Assembly (NCBI GenBank): GCA_905236835.1
Contig: CAJOQY010000263.1
Location: forward strand, 1-17,246
From: an uncultured Oscillibacter sp.
GTDB taxonomy: Bacteria > Bacillota > Clostridia > Oscillospirales > Oscillospiraceae
DNA length: 17,246 bases
Direction: 5' to 3'
Below the pieces are notes generated by a model. That model worked only from the letters and a program-made list of their open reading frames with translations, made no database searches and was not told the origin of the DNA. Positions 8,280-15,262 of this stretch are shown here, piece after piece. Each line of letters begins with the position of its first letter. Positions within the stretch are counted from its first letter, which is position 1. Position numbers and translations under genes: made by a program.

Positions 8280-9026
8280 TTAATCCTCGACGGATCTCAT
8301 CCGTTTGACCACATCCCAGAACCGGAAAACAAGACCGTATAATCTCAGCCTGATTGTCTGTTTCCGAATGGATAAATTTCCGCTCAGATAGCCGTTTGAT
8401 ACATCCTGACTGTAAATATAGCACGGATAGCCGGCATGAAACCGCCCGTAGGCGTACCAGTACAGCATACCGCCGAAGTCGTTTTCCGTGAACCCGTGAT
8501 ACAGCCAGATCGTTTTCGTGATATGCCCGCGCTCAAAATCCAGATGGATTTTTTTATTGCCCCCGGAAGCGACATATTCCATCTGTACGTTTTTGGACGC
8601 GTGTTTCACGACAATGGATTTGACATCCGCGTCATAACTCTCCGGGAAATAGGCCCGGACGAACTCTTTCGCTTTCTTTTCGTCGCGCCATTCAATATCC
8701 GCGTATTGCAGGCTCTCCGCCACATCCATCAGCCGGGAATACGCGTCCAGTTCCTCCTCCGTGATTTCAATATTATGCAGTTCGCTGACGCCTATGTCAT
8801 TCAAATCCTGCGGGATCCACCGGCTTTTTTCCGTTGTGGAAAGAATCGTCCCCAGCACGACAATGACAAACGCCGCCACCGCCACTCTGAACAGGAATTT
8901 CGCCAGAAACCAGAATACGCCGAAAAATCCGCCGATTCTTTCCCCCAGCATTCCCAATAAAGTTGGGCTGTCATCCTCTTCCGAGGTTGTCGTTGTGGAC
9001 GTGGTTTCCGCTACCTGTTTCGCCAT
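8280..9026 (-). CDS. Unrecognised single-pass membrane protein
   Basis: I do not recognise this 248-residue protein. It has a Thr/Ser/Glu-rich N-terminus (residues 6-20), one clear membrane helix (about 36-62: GVFWFLAKFLFRVAVAAFVI), then a soluble domain of about 185 residues. That domain has an acidic, helical first part (80-130) and an aromatic-rich second part with YHGFTENDFGGMLYWYAYGR (176-195). There is no cleavable signal peptide and no obvious catalytic motif. A seven-G ribosome site (9033-9039) lies six bases before the start. The 138-base gap upstream is AT-rich and contains TTGAAA with TATAAT-like boxes, so it may have its own promoter. It is on the same strand as the RemB-like gene, 63 bases away. 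Confidence 0.8.
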   Translation of the reverse strand: MAKQVAETTSTTTTSEEDDSPTLLGMLGERIGGFFGVFWFLAKFLFRVAVAAFVIVVLGTILSTTEKSRWIPQDLNDIGVSELHNIEITEEELDAYSRLMDVAESLQYADIEWRDEKKAKEFVRAYFPESYDADVKSIVVKHASKNVQMEYVASGGNKKIHLDFERGHITKTIWLYHGFTENDFGGMLYWYAYGRFHAGYPCYIYSQDVSNGYLSGNLSIRKQTIRLRLYGLVFRFWDVVKRMRSVED

Positions 9027-9164
9027 TCAAATCCCCCCCTTCGCCGCCTGATTTTATATATTTTTATATATTTATAATCATTATATTTTTAATATTTATA
9101 TTTCAATTTATATTCCGTCCGCTGCCGCGTTCACGATATTCATGACATCCCCATGATACGCCAA

Positions 9165-9935
9165 TTATAACCCTTCCCGCTGTAATTTTAACACAAACGG
9201 CAGTAAAATTTTTCCCAGATCCGTCATGGCCTTCTGAAAATCAAAATATTCATCCACCTGATTTTGACTGCCAAATAAATGATCCGAGACGGATTTCAAA
9301 GCCACAAACGGGACTTGATTTCGATAACATACCTGCGCGATTGCCCCGCCTTCCATTTCAATCAAAACCGGCTGGAACAAATCCCGTATCCAGCGGGCGC
9401 GGCTGGCCGGAATCCACGCGTTTTCCCGTATCAGATTCATATCCGGCGCGTCCGGCTTGTCCGCCAGATCGCCGGGCGGATTTTCCGACGCCGTGGCGAA
9501 CCAATCCCCCGTGACGGCGCGGCCCGTCGCGGCTTCAACGCCCATCTCGTGTAAAATTTCCGCGCAATATTCCGGTTTCCATACGGGAAATTTTAATACA
9601 TTCACCGTTGAGACAAATCCCATCGGATCGCCTATCGCGCTGGTGTCCATGTCATGCTGTATAAACTCCGTCGGGATCACGATTTTTCCTCTGGGCAAAT
9701 CCGTCAGACAGCCCGCCACCCCCGCGCTGACAATCATATCCGCGTGAAATTTTAAACATAATATTTCCGCCGACATCGCCGCGTTGACTTTGCCGATCCC
9801 ACCGGCGCAGGCGATTATATCCGGCTGTATTTCATAAAACGGCGCGCCCGCTATCTTCTCGAATTCTTTCATATCCGCCGCGCCGGGCATGGCGTGAAAC
9901 TCCGCCGGCATCGCGAACTGCAGTCCGATTCTCAT
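9165..9935 (-). CDS. mtnN: 5'-methylthioadenosine/S-adenosylhomocysteine nucleosidase
   Basis: This 256-residue protein belongs to the PNP/UDP nucleoside phosphorylase superfamily. It hydrolyses MTA and SAH to adenine plus the thioribose compounds, removing inhibitors of methyltransferases and radical SAM enzymes. Matches to the family are GGIGKVNAA (45-53), AGVAGCL, the TGDWF loop, the IEMEGGAIAQVC helix and SVSDH. Likely catalytic residues, by alignment with the E. coli enzyme, are E12, E195 and D218. The segment from the TGD loop to IEME (about 147-190) is some 20 residues longer than usual. The ATG at 9935 has an AGGTGA ten bases upstream; an upstream start (9986) would overlap the NERD gene. 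It follows that gene by 10 bases, so the two are probably co-transcribed. Confidence 0.85.
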   Translation of the reverse strand: MRIGLQFAMPAEFHAMPGAADMKEFEKIAGAPFYEIQPDIIACAGGIGKVNAAMSAEILCLKFHADMIVSAGVAGCLTDLPRGKIVIPTEFIQHDMDTSAIGDPMGFVSTVNVLKFPVWKPEYCAEILHEMGVEAATGRAVTGDWFATASENPPGDLADKPDAPDMNLIRENAWIPASRARWIRDLFQPVLIEMEGGAIAQVCYRNQVPFVALKSVSDHLFGSQNQVDEYFDFQKAMTDLGKILLPFVLKLQREGL

Positions 9936-9945
9936 GATTTTATTT

Positions 9946-10626
9946 TCACCTCTTTTTTCGCAAATCCTTTTGCAAATCCCGTACATACGCGATATGGCGC
10001 TGTTTGACTTTCGCGCTGACGCGCGTCAGCGGCGTCAATTTTTCCGCGATTGCTTTGACTTCCCGCCTGTTCAGTTTTTTATTTGATTCTCCGCCGTCCA
10101 GCCTGTCCCATAAATTCCGGCTTAATTGAAACTGCCGTATAATTTTTACTTTCTCCCCGTTTTTCGGGACCCTTTTCAATTCGCATTCGTCCGAGAAAAC
10201 AATATACGAATCAAAATCATCCGGCGGCAGGTTTAAATATTCGGCAAGCGCTTTGATATGCGTCTGATTTTGCTTCATCGGGTTATAAAATTGATAGCTT
10301 TTACCGTTTGGAAATTTCTGCGTCCAGTATTCGTTTTTACGCGTTCCGTAAATCCAGCCGCCGTAATATTTGCTCTCAAATACAAGAATTCCTTTTTCAT
10401 GAATCATGACCAGATCAATTTCCGTCGTTTCTTTTCCAATCGGGATATATAGATTCCGCAATACGCGCATAGATTCTTTTTTACGCTTTTTTTGATATTG
10501 CTCTAAAATATCCGCGATTTGATTTTCTCCGTATTCGCCTTTGACAGCCGCTTTCCGACTTTTGCGCTTCCCGGATCGCAATATCAGCCAAAACGCGAAT
10601 AATAAAAATAATAACAAAAATATCAT
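9946..10626 (-). CDS. Membrane-anchored NERD-domain protein
   Basis: This 226-residue protein has an N-terminal membrane helix (1-17), a basic linker, then a nuclease-related domain (NERD). Domain signs are GEYGE (30-34), EIDLVMI (69-75), VFESKYYGGW (82-91, the E-x-K core) and NPMKQNQTH (115-123), in the order expected of the PD-(D/E)xK-like NERD fold. The activity and substrate of most NERD proteins are unknown. The C-terminus is very basic, ending in KKR. The only start has a GGGGG 14 bases upstream, which is long, and those Gs lie in the stem of the hairpin at 10641-10670. Confidence 0.85.
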   Translation of the reverse strand: MIFLLLFLLFAFWLILRSGKRKSRKAAVKGEYGENQIADILEQYQKKRKKESMRVLRNLYIPIGKETTEIDLVMIHEKGILVFESKYYGGWIYGTRKNEYWTQKFPNGKSYQFYNPMKQNQTHIKALAEYLNLPPDDFDSYIVFSDECELKRVPKNGEKVKIIRQFQLSRNLWDRLDGGESNKKLNRREVKAIAEKLTPLTRVSAKVKQRHIAYVRDLQKDLRKKR

Positions 10627-10640
10627 TAAAATATTATACG

Positions 10641-10670
10641 CCCCCTGTCCCCCGCCAAGAGAACAGGGGG
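10641..10670 (-). repeat. G/C-run hairpin between ackA and the NERD gene
   Basis: CCCCCTGT (10641-10648) pairs exactly with ACAGGGGG (10663-10670) around a 14-base loop. On the minus strand the hairpin is followed by AT-rich sequence without a pure T run, so it could be a weak ackA terminator. Its CCCCCTGT/ACAGGGGG arms resemble the repeat inside addA. One arm also supplies the only candidate ribosome site of the NERD gene. Confidence 0.5.
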
Positions 10671-10693
10671 TGAGATTTACAGGCGAAATAATC

Positions 10694-11896
10694 TTATTTT
10701 TTCACCAGATTCGCCGTGTCCATCGCGATCATCAGTTCCTCATTCGTCGGGATTAACAATACTTTCACGCGGGAATCCGGCGCGGAAATGACCGCTTCTT
10801 TGCCCCGGACATTATTCGCTTCCGCGTCCATTTTGACGCCCATGTATTCCAGTCCGGACGCTATATCCATACGCTGTTTCGCGCTGTTTTCGCCAATGCC
10901 GGCTGTAAAGATAATCGCGTCCACGCCTCCCATGGCGGCGGCATACGCGCCGATGAATTTCTTGACGTTATAGCAGAATATATCCAGAGCCAGTCCGGCG
11001 CGCTGATTGCCCTTGTCATACGCGTCGCTCAAATCCCGGAAATCGCTGCTGACGCCCGAGACGCCTTCCACACCGGATTTTTTGTTTAATATATTCAGCA
11101 TTTCGTCGATATTTAAATTATATTTCTTCATGAGATATTGCAAAATGCCCGCGTCCAGATCGCCGGAACGCGTTCCCATAGGCAGTCCGGCCAGAGGCGT
11201 AAAGCCCATGGACGTGTCAACGCTCTTGCCGCCGTCAATCGCCGTCACGGACGAGCCGTTGCCAAGATGGCATGAGATTAATTTCAATTCTTCCGGCTTT
11301 TTGTTTAACATCACAGCCGCGCGGCCCGCGACGTATTTATGAGATGTCCCGTGGAAGCCATAACGCCGGACTTTGTCGTTTTCATAATATTCATACGGCA
11401 AAGCGTAAAAATACGCTTTGGATGGCATTGTCTGATGAAACGCCGTGTCAAATACCGCCGCCATGGGAACGCCCGGCATGACTTTCTGACAAGCCCGGAT
11501 TCCGGTCAGATTCGCCGGATTGTGAAGCGGCGCCAGCGGAACGCAATCCTCGACTGTTTTTAATACTTCGTCGTTGATTAAAACAGATTCATGAAACGCC
11601 TCTCCGCCGTGGACCACGCGATGTCCGACGGCGTCAATTTCCTTCATGGACGCGATTACGCCGTTAGCGGGATCGACAAGCGCGTCCATGACGGTCTGAA
11701 TCGCCTCGGCGTGCGTCGGCATGGGAACATCCTCCGCGTTTCTGCCCGCTTTGCCGTCGACTTGCGGCTTATAAGTGAATTTTCCGTCAATGCCGATGCG
11801 CTCGCATAATCCTTTGGCAAGCAAATCGCCCGTTTCGGGATTCAAAAGCTGATATTTCAGAGAAGAACTGCCCGCGTTAATTACCAGAATATTCAT
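10694..11896 (-). CDS. ackA: Acetate kinase
   Basis: This is a 400-residue, full-length cytoplasmic acetate kinase (ASKHA fold), making ATP from acetyl phosphate and ADP in fermentation. Signatures are INAGSSSLKYQL at the N-terminus, GHRVVHGG, VFDTAFHQTMP, RRYGFHGTSHKYV, CHLGNGSSVTAIDGGKSVDT, MGTRSGDLD and FTAGIGEN. A GGAGG (11906-11910) lies nine bases before the ATG, and a strong promoter is seen at 11946-11973. The usual partner pta is not in the window. Length and motifs are those of a normal functional enzyme. Confidence 0.97.
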   Translation of the reverse strand: MNILVINAGSSSLKYQLLNPETGDLLAKGLCERIGIDGKFTYKPQVDGKAGRNAEDVPMPTHAEAIQTVMDALVDPANGVIASMKEIDAVGHRVVHGGEAFHESVLINDEVLKTVEDCVPLAPLHNPANLTGIRACQKVMPGVPMAAVFDTAFHQTMPSKAYFYALPYEYYENDKVRRYGFHGTSHKYVAGRAAVMLNKKPEELKLISCHLGNGSSVTAIDGGKSVDTSMGFTPLAGLPMGTRSGDLDAGILQYLMKKYNLNIDEMLNILNKKSGVEGVSGVSSDFRDLSDAYDKGNQRAGLALDIFCYNVKKFIGAYAAAMGGVDAIIFTAGIGENSAKQRMDIASGLEYMGVKMDAEANNVRGKEAVISAPDSRVKVLLIPTNEELMIAMDTANLVKK

Positions 11897-11945
11897 GAAA
11901 TCCGGCCTCCATAAAAATCCGGCTGTTTCGCCGTTTGATAGATTT

Positions 11946-11973
11946 ATTATACCAGACTTTTTTACTCTTGCAA
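11946..11973 (-). promoter_or_regulatory. ackA promoter (extended -10)
   Basis: On the minus strand TTGCAA (11968-11973), a 16-base spacer and a perfect TATAAT (11946-11951) preceded by TGG form an extended -10 promoter. The predicted leader before ackA is about 40 bases. Confidence 0.75.
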
Positions 11974-12080
11974 GCGTTCTTTTCCGGAGATTTCGGATTT
12001 TCCGCCGACATCCGGCGTTTGACGATCTATATTTTTTATATAATTTATATAATATTTATATAATTTTTCCGCGAAAGGAA

Positions 12081-12109
12081 TTGACAAAAATCATATAATA
12101 TGCTATATT
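12081..12109 (+). promoter_or_regulatory. Promoter of the ImmA/2TM unit
   Basis: A perfect TTGACA (12081-12086) is followed, after exactly 17 bases, by TATATT (12104-12109). A second, overlapping option is TTGCGG (12108-12113), 17 bases, TACAAT (12131-12136). Together with the ackA promoter this makes the 368-base gap (11897-12264) a divergent control region. The flanks at 12028-12068 and 12181-12230 are nearly pure A/T. The leader to the ImmA start is about 150 bases. Confidence 0.7.
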
Positions 12110-12145
12110 GCGGACAACAAAAACGTAAAATACAATATATTGCGG
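12104..12145 (+). promoter_or_regulatory. Candidate operator: TATATTGCGG direct repeats
   Basis: The ten-base word TATATTGCGG occurs exactly twice (12104-12113 and 12136-12145), 32 bases apart, about three helical turns. The first copy covers the -10 box. This arrangement suits a repressor that binds one face of the helix, but no regulator is encoded beside it. Confidence 0.4.
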
Positions 12146-12264
12146 GTTTGCCGGCGCGCGCACTCAATATGGCGAGAAAGAATAATATAAATATTATAAT
12201 AAATTTATTATAATTTATTTTTTATCCAAACAGGCATGACGGACGGAATGGGGGAAGAGCGGTC

Positions 12265-12843
12265 ATGTGTAAAAAACTATATGAATTATCCGGACTGACC
12301 GCCGCTGAAATCCTGACGCTTTGCGGGGAAAAATCTTATCCGGTGAATATTGAAAATATTCTGGCGAAATTGGGCGTCAAATACGGGCCTTTGGATTTTA
12401 CCGACACGGAGAGGAAATTCCCGGATGTCGTCAGGCGTCGGGGGGAAATTCTGGGAGCCGTCACGCTGATCGGCGATAATGTGAATATATTCTACCGGCA
12501 GGGTTGTTCCGAAAACCGGAAACGCTTTACACTGGCGCATGAACTGGCGCATTGCTGTTTGGACGCGGTTTCTTTGAACGACAGGAGCCATGTGGAATTT
12601 CGTCTGGATCGGGAATCGGAGAATCTGAAAGAACAGGCCGCCAATGTGTTCGCGGGCGAATTACTGATTCCGGAAACCAGTCTGCGGAAATTATATAACA
12701 GCCTGAGAGCGCCCGTTTCAGATGTCATGGCGCAGGAGTTTCAAGTCAGCCGATCCGTGATGGAAGCGAGGCTGAATTATCTAAGATTAAATTTCTACAC
12801 GCCTGTATATAATAATTATCCCCCGTCGGAAAATTACAAGTAA
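12265..12843 (+). CDS. ImmA/IrrE-family metalloprotease
   Basis: This 192-residue protein contains RFTLAHELAHCCLD (88-100), with the zinc HExxH motif HELAH (92-96) and the downstream E-Q-A-A-N-x-F-A-x-E-L-L-I-P signature (123-136), whose first Glu is a likely third ligand. Members of this family (PF06114) cleave repressors or antitoxin-like regulators, for example ImmA on ImmR in ICEBs1. There is no helix-turn-helix domain, although such domains are often fused or adjacent. The C-terminal part (140-175) resembles the helical tail common in the family. A G-rich ribosome site (GGGGGA) precedes the start. It is 24 bases upstream of the 2TM gene on the same strand, so the two are probably co-transcribed; the target is unknown. 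Confidence 0.88.
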   Translation: MCKKLYELSGLTAAEILTLCGEKSYPVNIENILAKLGVKYGPLDFTDTERKFPDVVRRRGEILGAVTLIGDNVNIFYRQGCSENRKRFTLAHELAHCCLDAVSLNDRSHVEFRLDRESENLKEQAANVFAGELLIPETSLRKLYNSLRAPVSDVMAQEFQVSRSVMEARLNYLRLNFYTPVYNNYPPSENYK

Positions 12844-12867
12844 GAATGACAAAAAAGGCGGCGTTTT

Positions 12868-13467
12868 ATGAGTTTTTTCCCATCCAAAAAGCGAATTTCC
12901 GAACGCGTTTCGGAATCCGACAGCCAGCCATCCAAAGACGCGCAAAAAGAAAGCCTGTCCATTGTGGAGGACGCGCTGACGGAACAACGAAATCAGCCGG
13001 ATGAAAGCGGCGGAAACGCCGCCGCGCCGTCAAATGAGACGGACGAAAACGCGCTTTCTGAAAATTCAACCGTCCAAAAACCGGAAAAACAAAGCGGACA
13101 GGATCAGCCCCCTTTGAGTACGATCCGTAATATGCGGGAATTACGCGTCAAAAAAGGAGAACAAAATCTGGACGAGCGCAAACAGCTTTTGAATATTTTA
13201 AAAATCCTGTTTACGATTCAAATGATTTTCATGAACGCGATTGTCCTTTTGATTATCCTGTGGGGCGGATTTAAATTATCATTCCTGCGTGATGACATGG
13301 AACATCTTGAAGCCGTTATTGACATGACCAAGGCTTATATCACCGCGATTCTGGTGGAACTGCTGGGCGGCATTATCTTTATTGTACATAATGTCTATTC
13401 CGACAGGAGCATTGACGGCGATACGCGGGCAAACGGGGAAGAATCCGCGCCGGAAGAGGAATCCTGA
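12868..13467 (+). CDS. Disordered-N, two-helix membrane protein paired with ImmA
   Basis: I do not recognise this 199-residue protein. Residues 1-85 are polar and probably disordered, rich in Ser, Glu, Gln, Asn and Lys. Residues 86-107 are charged and helical (NMRELRVKKGEQNLDERKQL). Two membrane helices follow: about 108-135 (LKILFTIQMIFMNAIVLLII) and about 155-175 (KAYITAILVELLGGIIFIVH). A short acidic tail (181-199) ends the protein. An AAGGCGG lies six bases before the ATG. The small 2TM core beside an ImmA-like protease suggests a membrane effector or sensor controlled by proteolysis; this is inference from context only. Confidence 0.8.
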   Translation: MSFFPSKKRISERVSESDSQPSKDAQKESLSIVEDALTEQRNQPDESGGNAAAPSNETDENALSENSTVQKPEKQSGQDQPPLSTIRNMRELRVKKGEQNLDERKQLLNILKILFTIQMIFMNAIVLLIILWGGFKLSFLRDDMEHLEAVIDMTKAYITAILVELLGGIIFIVHNVYSDRSIDGDTRANGEESAPEEES

Positions 13468-13470
13468 TAA

Positions 13471-13500
13471 CACGCGGCGGGATTTTAATTTTCCGGCGTG
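13471..13500. terminator. Bidirectional terminator between convergent genes
   Basis: CACGC-GG-CGGGA (13471-13482) pairs with TTCCGGCGTG (13491-13500), with a two-base bulge and an A/T loop. It is followed on the plus strand by ATTTTATATTTC. It sits between the stops of the 2TM gene and the oppositely oriented decarboxylase gene, with only 36 bases between them. Confidence 0.6.
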
Positions 13501-13503
13501 ATT

Positions 13504-14964
13504 TTATATTTCCCGTATGACTTCGATTTCATGAATATGATAATATAAAAACAAGTCAATCATATCGCTTGAAATGACTTCCCCGGCGATAGCGATTGGA
13601 ATCGCGGGCGGGCAGCTTACAATCGGCGCGGCGCAGATACGCCCAAGAGCTTTTTTTATATCAATCCGCTCGCGCGGCGCGAATAACGCCTCGCGCGGCG
13701 TCATGACGGATTGGATATTTTTAATATTATAATAATTATAATTATTATTATTTTTATTTTCCCCAAGGGAGTTTAATATTTTATCAAAATCATCCCGCGT
13801 ATTCTCCGGCGTCGCCATGAAAATTACAAAATCAGGATCCGAATATTCCCACTCCACGCCGCCGGATTTTAATTTTTGAATGATCAAATCCGCGTCGCCC
13901 TGTATCGTGATCCGCAACGGATCGCTGTTTAACACATTCCAGCCGCGCCCGCGTAATTTTGATTTTAACGCGTCTATGCGCGATATAATCTCCCGCAAGC
14001 GCGCCGGATAATTTTGATATAAATATAAATTGCATAAATCCAATGACGCTAAAATTAACCATGACGGGCTTGTGGAGCCGAAAATTTCCATCGCCGTTTT
14101 GACTTGCGTCCCGACAGCCGTTTTGATAGTTTGTCCGCCGTCGTCCGGAAATACATCCGGGAATCCTGTCAAATCGTTTCGCGGGAATCTTGTCAAAGCC
14201 TGTTTGGATATATGCAGATACGCCCCGCCGGTCAGGACCGGGAGCGTCTTATGCGCGGAATCACAGCACATATCCGCGCCCAAGTCCAACGGATGTTGGG
14301 AATTTTCTAAAAATTTTAAATACGCCCCGTGCGCGTTGTCGACTAAAAGCAACGCGCCGTACTCACGCGCGATTTGAGACAATCCGGCAATATCCTGTAA
14401 GCCGCCGAGATAATCCGGGCTTGTGAGATACACCGCCGCCGGAAGTTTTGATATTAATTTTAATTCTTTTAATTTTCTTCTCAGATTTTCCGGCGTAATC
14501 GGACAAGAACAAATACTTGACACGGATTCCGGCGCGCCGTTTCGCGTATATTCCGGCGGCGTGTTTCTCGTGTATTCCGCCGCGTCCGGATAGAGCCAGA
14601 TAATTTCCGCGCCGCACAGCGCGGCGGCGTATAAGAACGATTTATGCGCGTTGCGCGCGGCCAATATCACAGGCCGCGTCCCGGCGGGACGATTGGCAAC
14701 CGCCAAATAAATCATCGCCTTGACGCATTGGCTGGAGCCTTCCGCCGAATACGCCGTATAGGCCGATCCGTAAAGCGCTGACGCGTTGCGCTCGCTCTCT
14801 TGTAATATACCCGACGGCGCGTATAACTCATCCGCGCCGCTGATTTCGGTTATGTCATATAATTCACAGCCGATAAAATTCCGCCCTTTATGTCCGGGCA
14901 TATGCAATCGCGCGGGCTTTGATTCCGCGTATTTTTTGATAAAATCCCAAATTGGCGTTGTCAT
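13504..14964 (-). CDS. Orn/Lys/Arg decarboxylase family PLP-dependent enzyme
   Basis: This 486-residue fold-type I PLP enzyme is of the SpeA/YaaO type. Visible are LHMPGHKGR (20-28), DELYAPSGIL, the GSSQCVKAMI PLP-phosphate region, VDNAHGAY (208-215, D209 to the PLP ring) and CDSAHKTLPVLTGGAYLH (PLP Schiff-base K239). The C-terminal domain is present (MTPREALFAPRERIDIKKAL). The likely reaction is decarboxylation of arginine, lysine or ornithine for polyamines; the substrate cannot be told from sequence. Oddities are two short tandem duplications (residues 130-146 and 257-270) and an Asn/Tyr linker (403-417) between the domains. No Shine-Dalgarno site is visible before the ATG, which is preceded by about 30 bases of pure A/T. 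Confidence 0.88.
   Translation of the reverse strand: MTTPIWDFIKKYAESKPARLHMPGHKGRNFIGCELYDITEISGADELYAPSGILQESERNASALYGSAYTAYSAEGSSQCVKAMIYLAVANRPAGTRPVILAARNAHKSFLYAAALCGAEIIWLYPDAAEYTRNTPPEYTRNGAPESVSSICSCPITPENLRRKLKELKLISKLPAAVYLTSPDYLGGLQDIAGLSQIAREYGALLLVDNAHGAYLKFLENSQHPLDLGADMCCDSAHKTLPVLTGGAYLHISKQALTRFPRNDLTGFPDVFPDDGGQTIKTAVGTQVKTAMEIFGSTSPSWLILASLDLCNLYLYQNYPARLREIISRIDALKSKLRGRGWNVLNSDPLRITIQGDADLIIQKLKSGGVEWEYSDPDFVIFMATPENTRDDFDKILNSLGENKNNNNYNYYNIKNIQSVMTPREALFAPRERIDIKKALGRICAAPIVSCPPAIPIAIAGEVISSDMIDLFLYYHIHEIEVIREI
13714..13758 (-). repeat. ATT/AAT-rich run coding an Asn/Tyr linker
   Basis: A run of ATT, ATA and TAT triplets on the plus strand encodes NKNNNNYNYYNIKNI (residues 403-417) in the decarboxylase, between the PLP domain and the C-terminal domain. 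It resembles shorter poly-Asn runs in addA at 1196-1210 and 3660-3674. Confidence 0.6.
14155..14196 (-). repeat. Tandem 21-bp duplication in the decarboxylase gene
   Basis: GGGAATCCTGTCAAA and GGGAATCTTGTCAAA (plus strand) are direct repeats with a 21-bp period. They encode LTRFPRN followed by DLTGFPD (residues 257-270), in a surface-type segment after the PLP-lysine motif. Confidence 0.6.
14527..14577 (-). repeat. Tandem 24-bp duplication in the decarboxylase gene
   Basis: Two 24-bp units encode EYTRNTPP and EYTRNGAP (residues 130-145). The plus strand shows TTTCGCGTATATTCCG and TTTCTCGTGTATTCCG. The unit interrupts the normally short link between WLYP and ITPE in this family. Confidence 0.65.
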
Positions 14965-14998
14965 GATATTTTAATATATAATAATAATTTAATAATAA

Positions 14999-15226
14999 TT
15001 AATAAATTTCCGTCAAATTCTCGCGCTTTACGCCGGTCTGTTCGCAGAAATGCTCCACGGCTTTCTGATTTTCCAGAAGCATAAACTCCTGAAATTTCCC
15101 AGTGCGGGAATCAATAAATCCCGCCGTCATTTCGCCTGTGCAGATACTTTTTCGCACGGCGGGCTTTTTCTCGTCCGGATTATACGCGATTTTTTCCGGC
15201 TTTTTATGATTCCCAAAAAATAACAT
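14999..15226 (-). CDS. Small conserved-looking protein downstream of scfB
   Basis: This 75-residue protein of unknown function starts 36 bases after scfB. An AGGGGG (15235-15240) lies eight bases before the ATG. It has a basic, proline-containing N-terminus (NHKKPEKIAYNPDEKKP), a central beta-like part (KSICTGEMTAGFIDSRTGKF) and a helical acidic tail ending TEIY. From memory, similar short proteins with a CTGE-x-x-AGF-x-x-x-x-TGKF core occur in other Clostridia; I cannot check this here. There is one cysteine in that core (C29) and another at C60. It is probably co-transcribed with scfAB, but a role in SCIFF biosynthesis is only a guess. Confidence 0.8.
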   Translation of the reverse strand: MLFFGNHKKPEKIAYNPDEKKPAVRKSICTGEMTAGFIDSRTGKFQEFMLLENQKAVEHFCEQTGVKRENLTEIY

Positions 15227-15262
15227 GACATCATCCCCCTGAAATTCCGGCGTTATCGTAAA

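Noticed and set aside
8436..8960. 174-codon plus-strand frame opposite the unknown membrane protein
   Set aside because: The minus-strand frame has a strong ribosome site and a clear membrane helix; this one is its shadow.
9936..9986. Upstream start of the nucleosidase overlapping the NERD gene
   Set aside because: The family begins at MRIG/MKIG, and AGGTGA is correctly placed for the ATG at 9935.
10627..10640. Leaderless transcription of the NERD gene from a TATAAT at 10632-10637
   Set aside because: The box is perfect, but no -35 lies at proper spacing and the box is only a few bases from the ATG.
11895..12098. 67-codon plus-strand frame in the ackA-ImmA gap
   Set aside because: Its second half is the translation of A/T-only repeats, and it overlaps the ackA promoter; no ribosome site.
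12286..12591. Minus-strand frame opposite the ImmA gene
   Set aside because: It is antisense to the HELAH-bearing frame and its translation has no recognisable domain.
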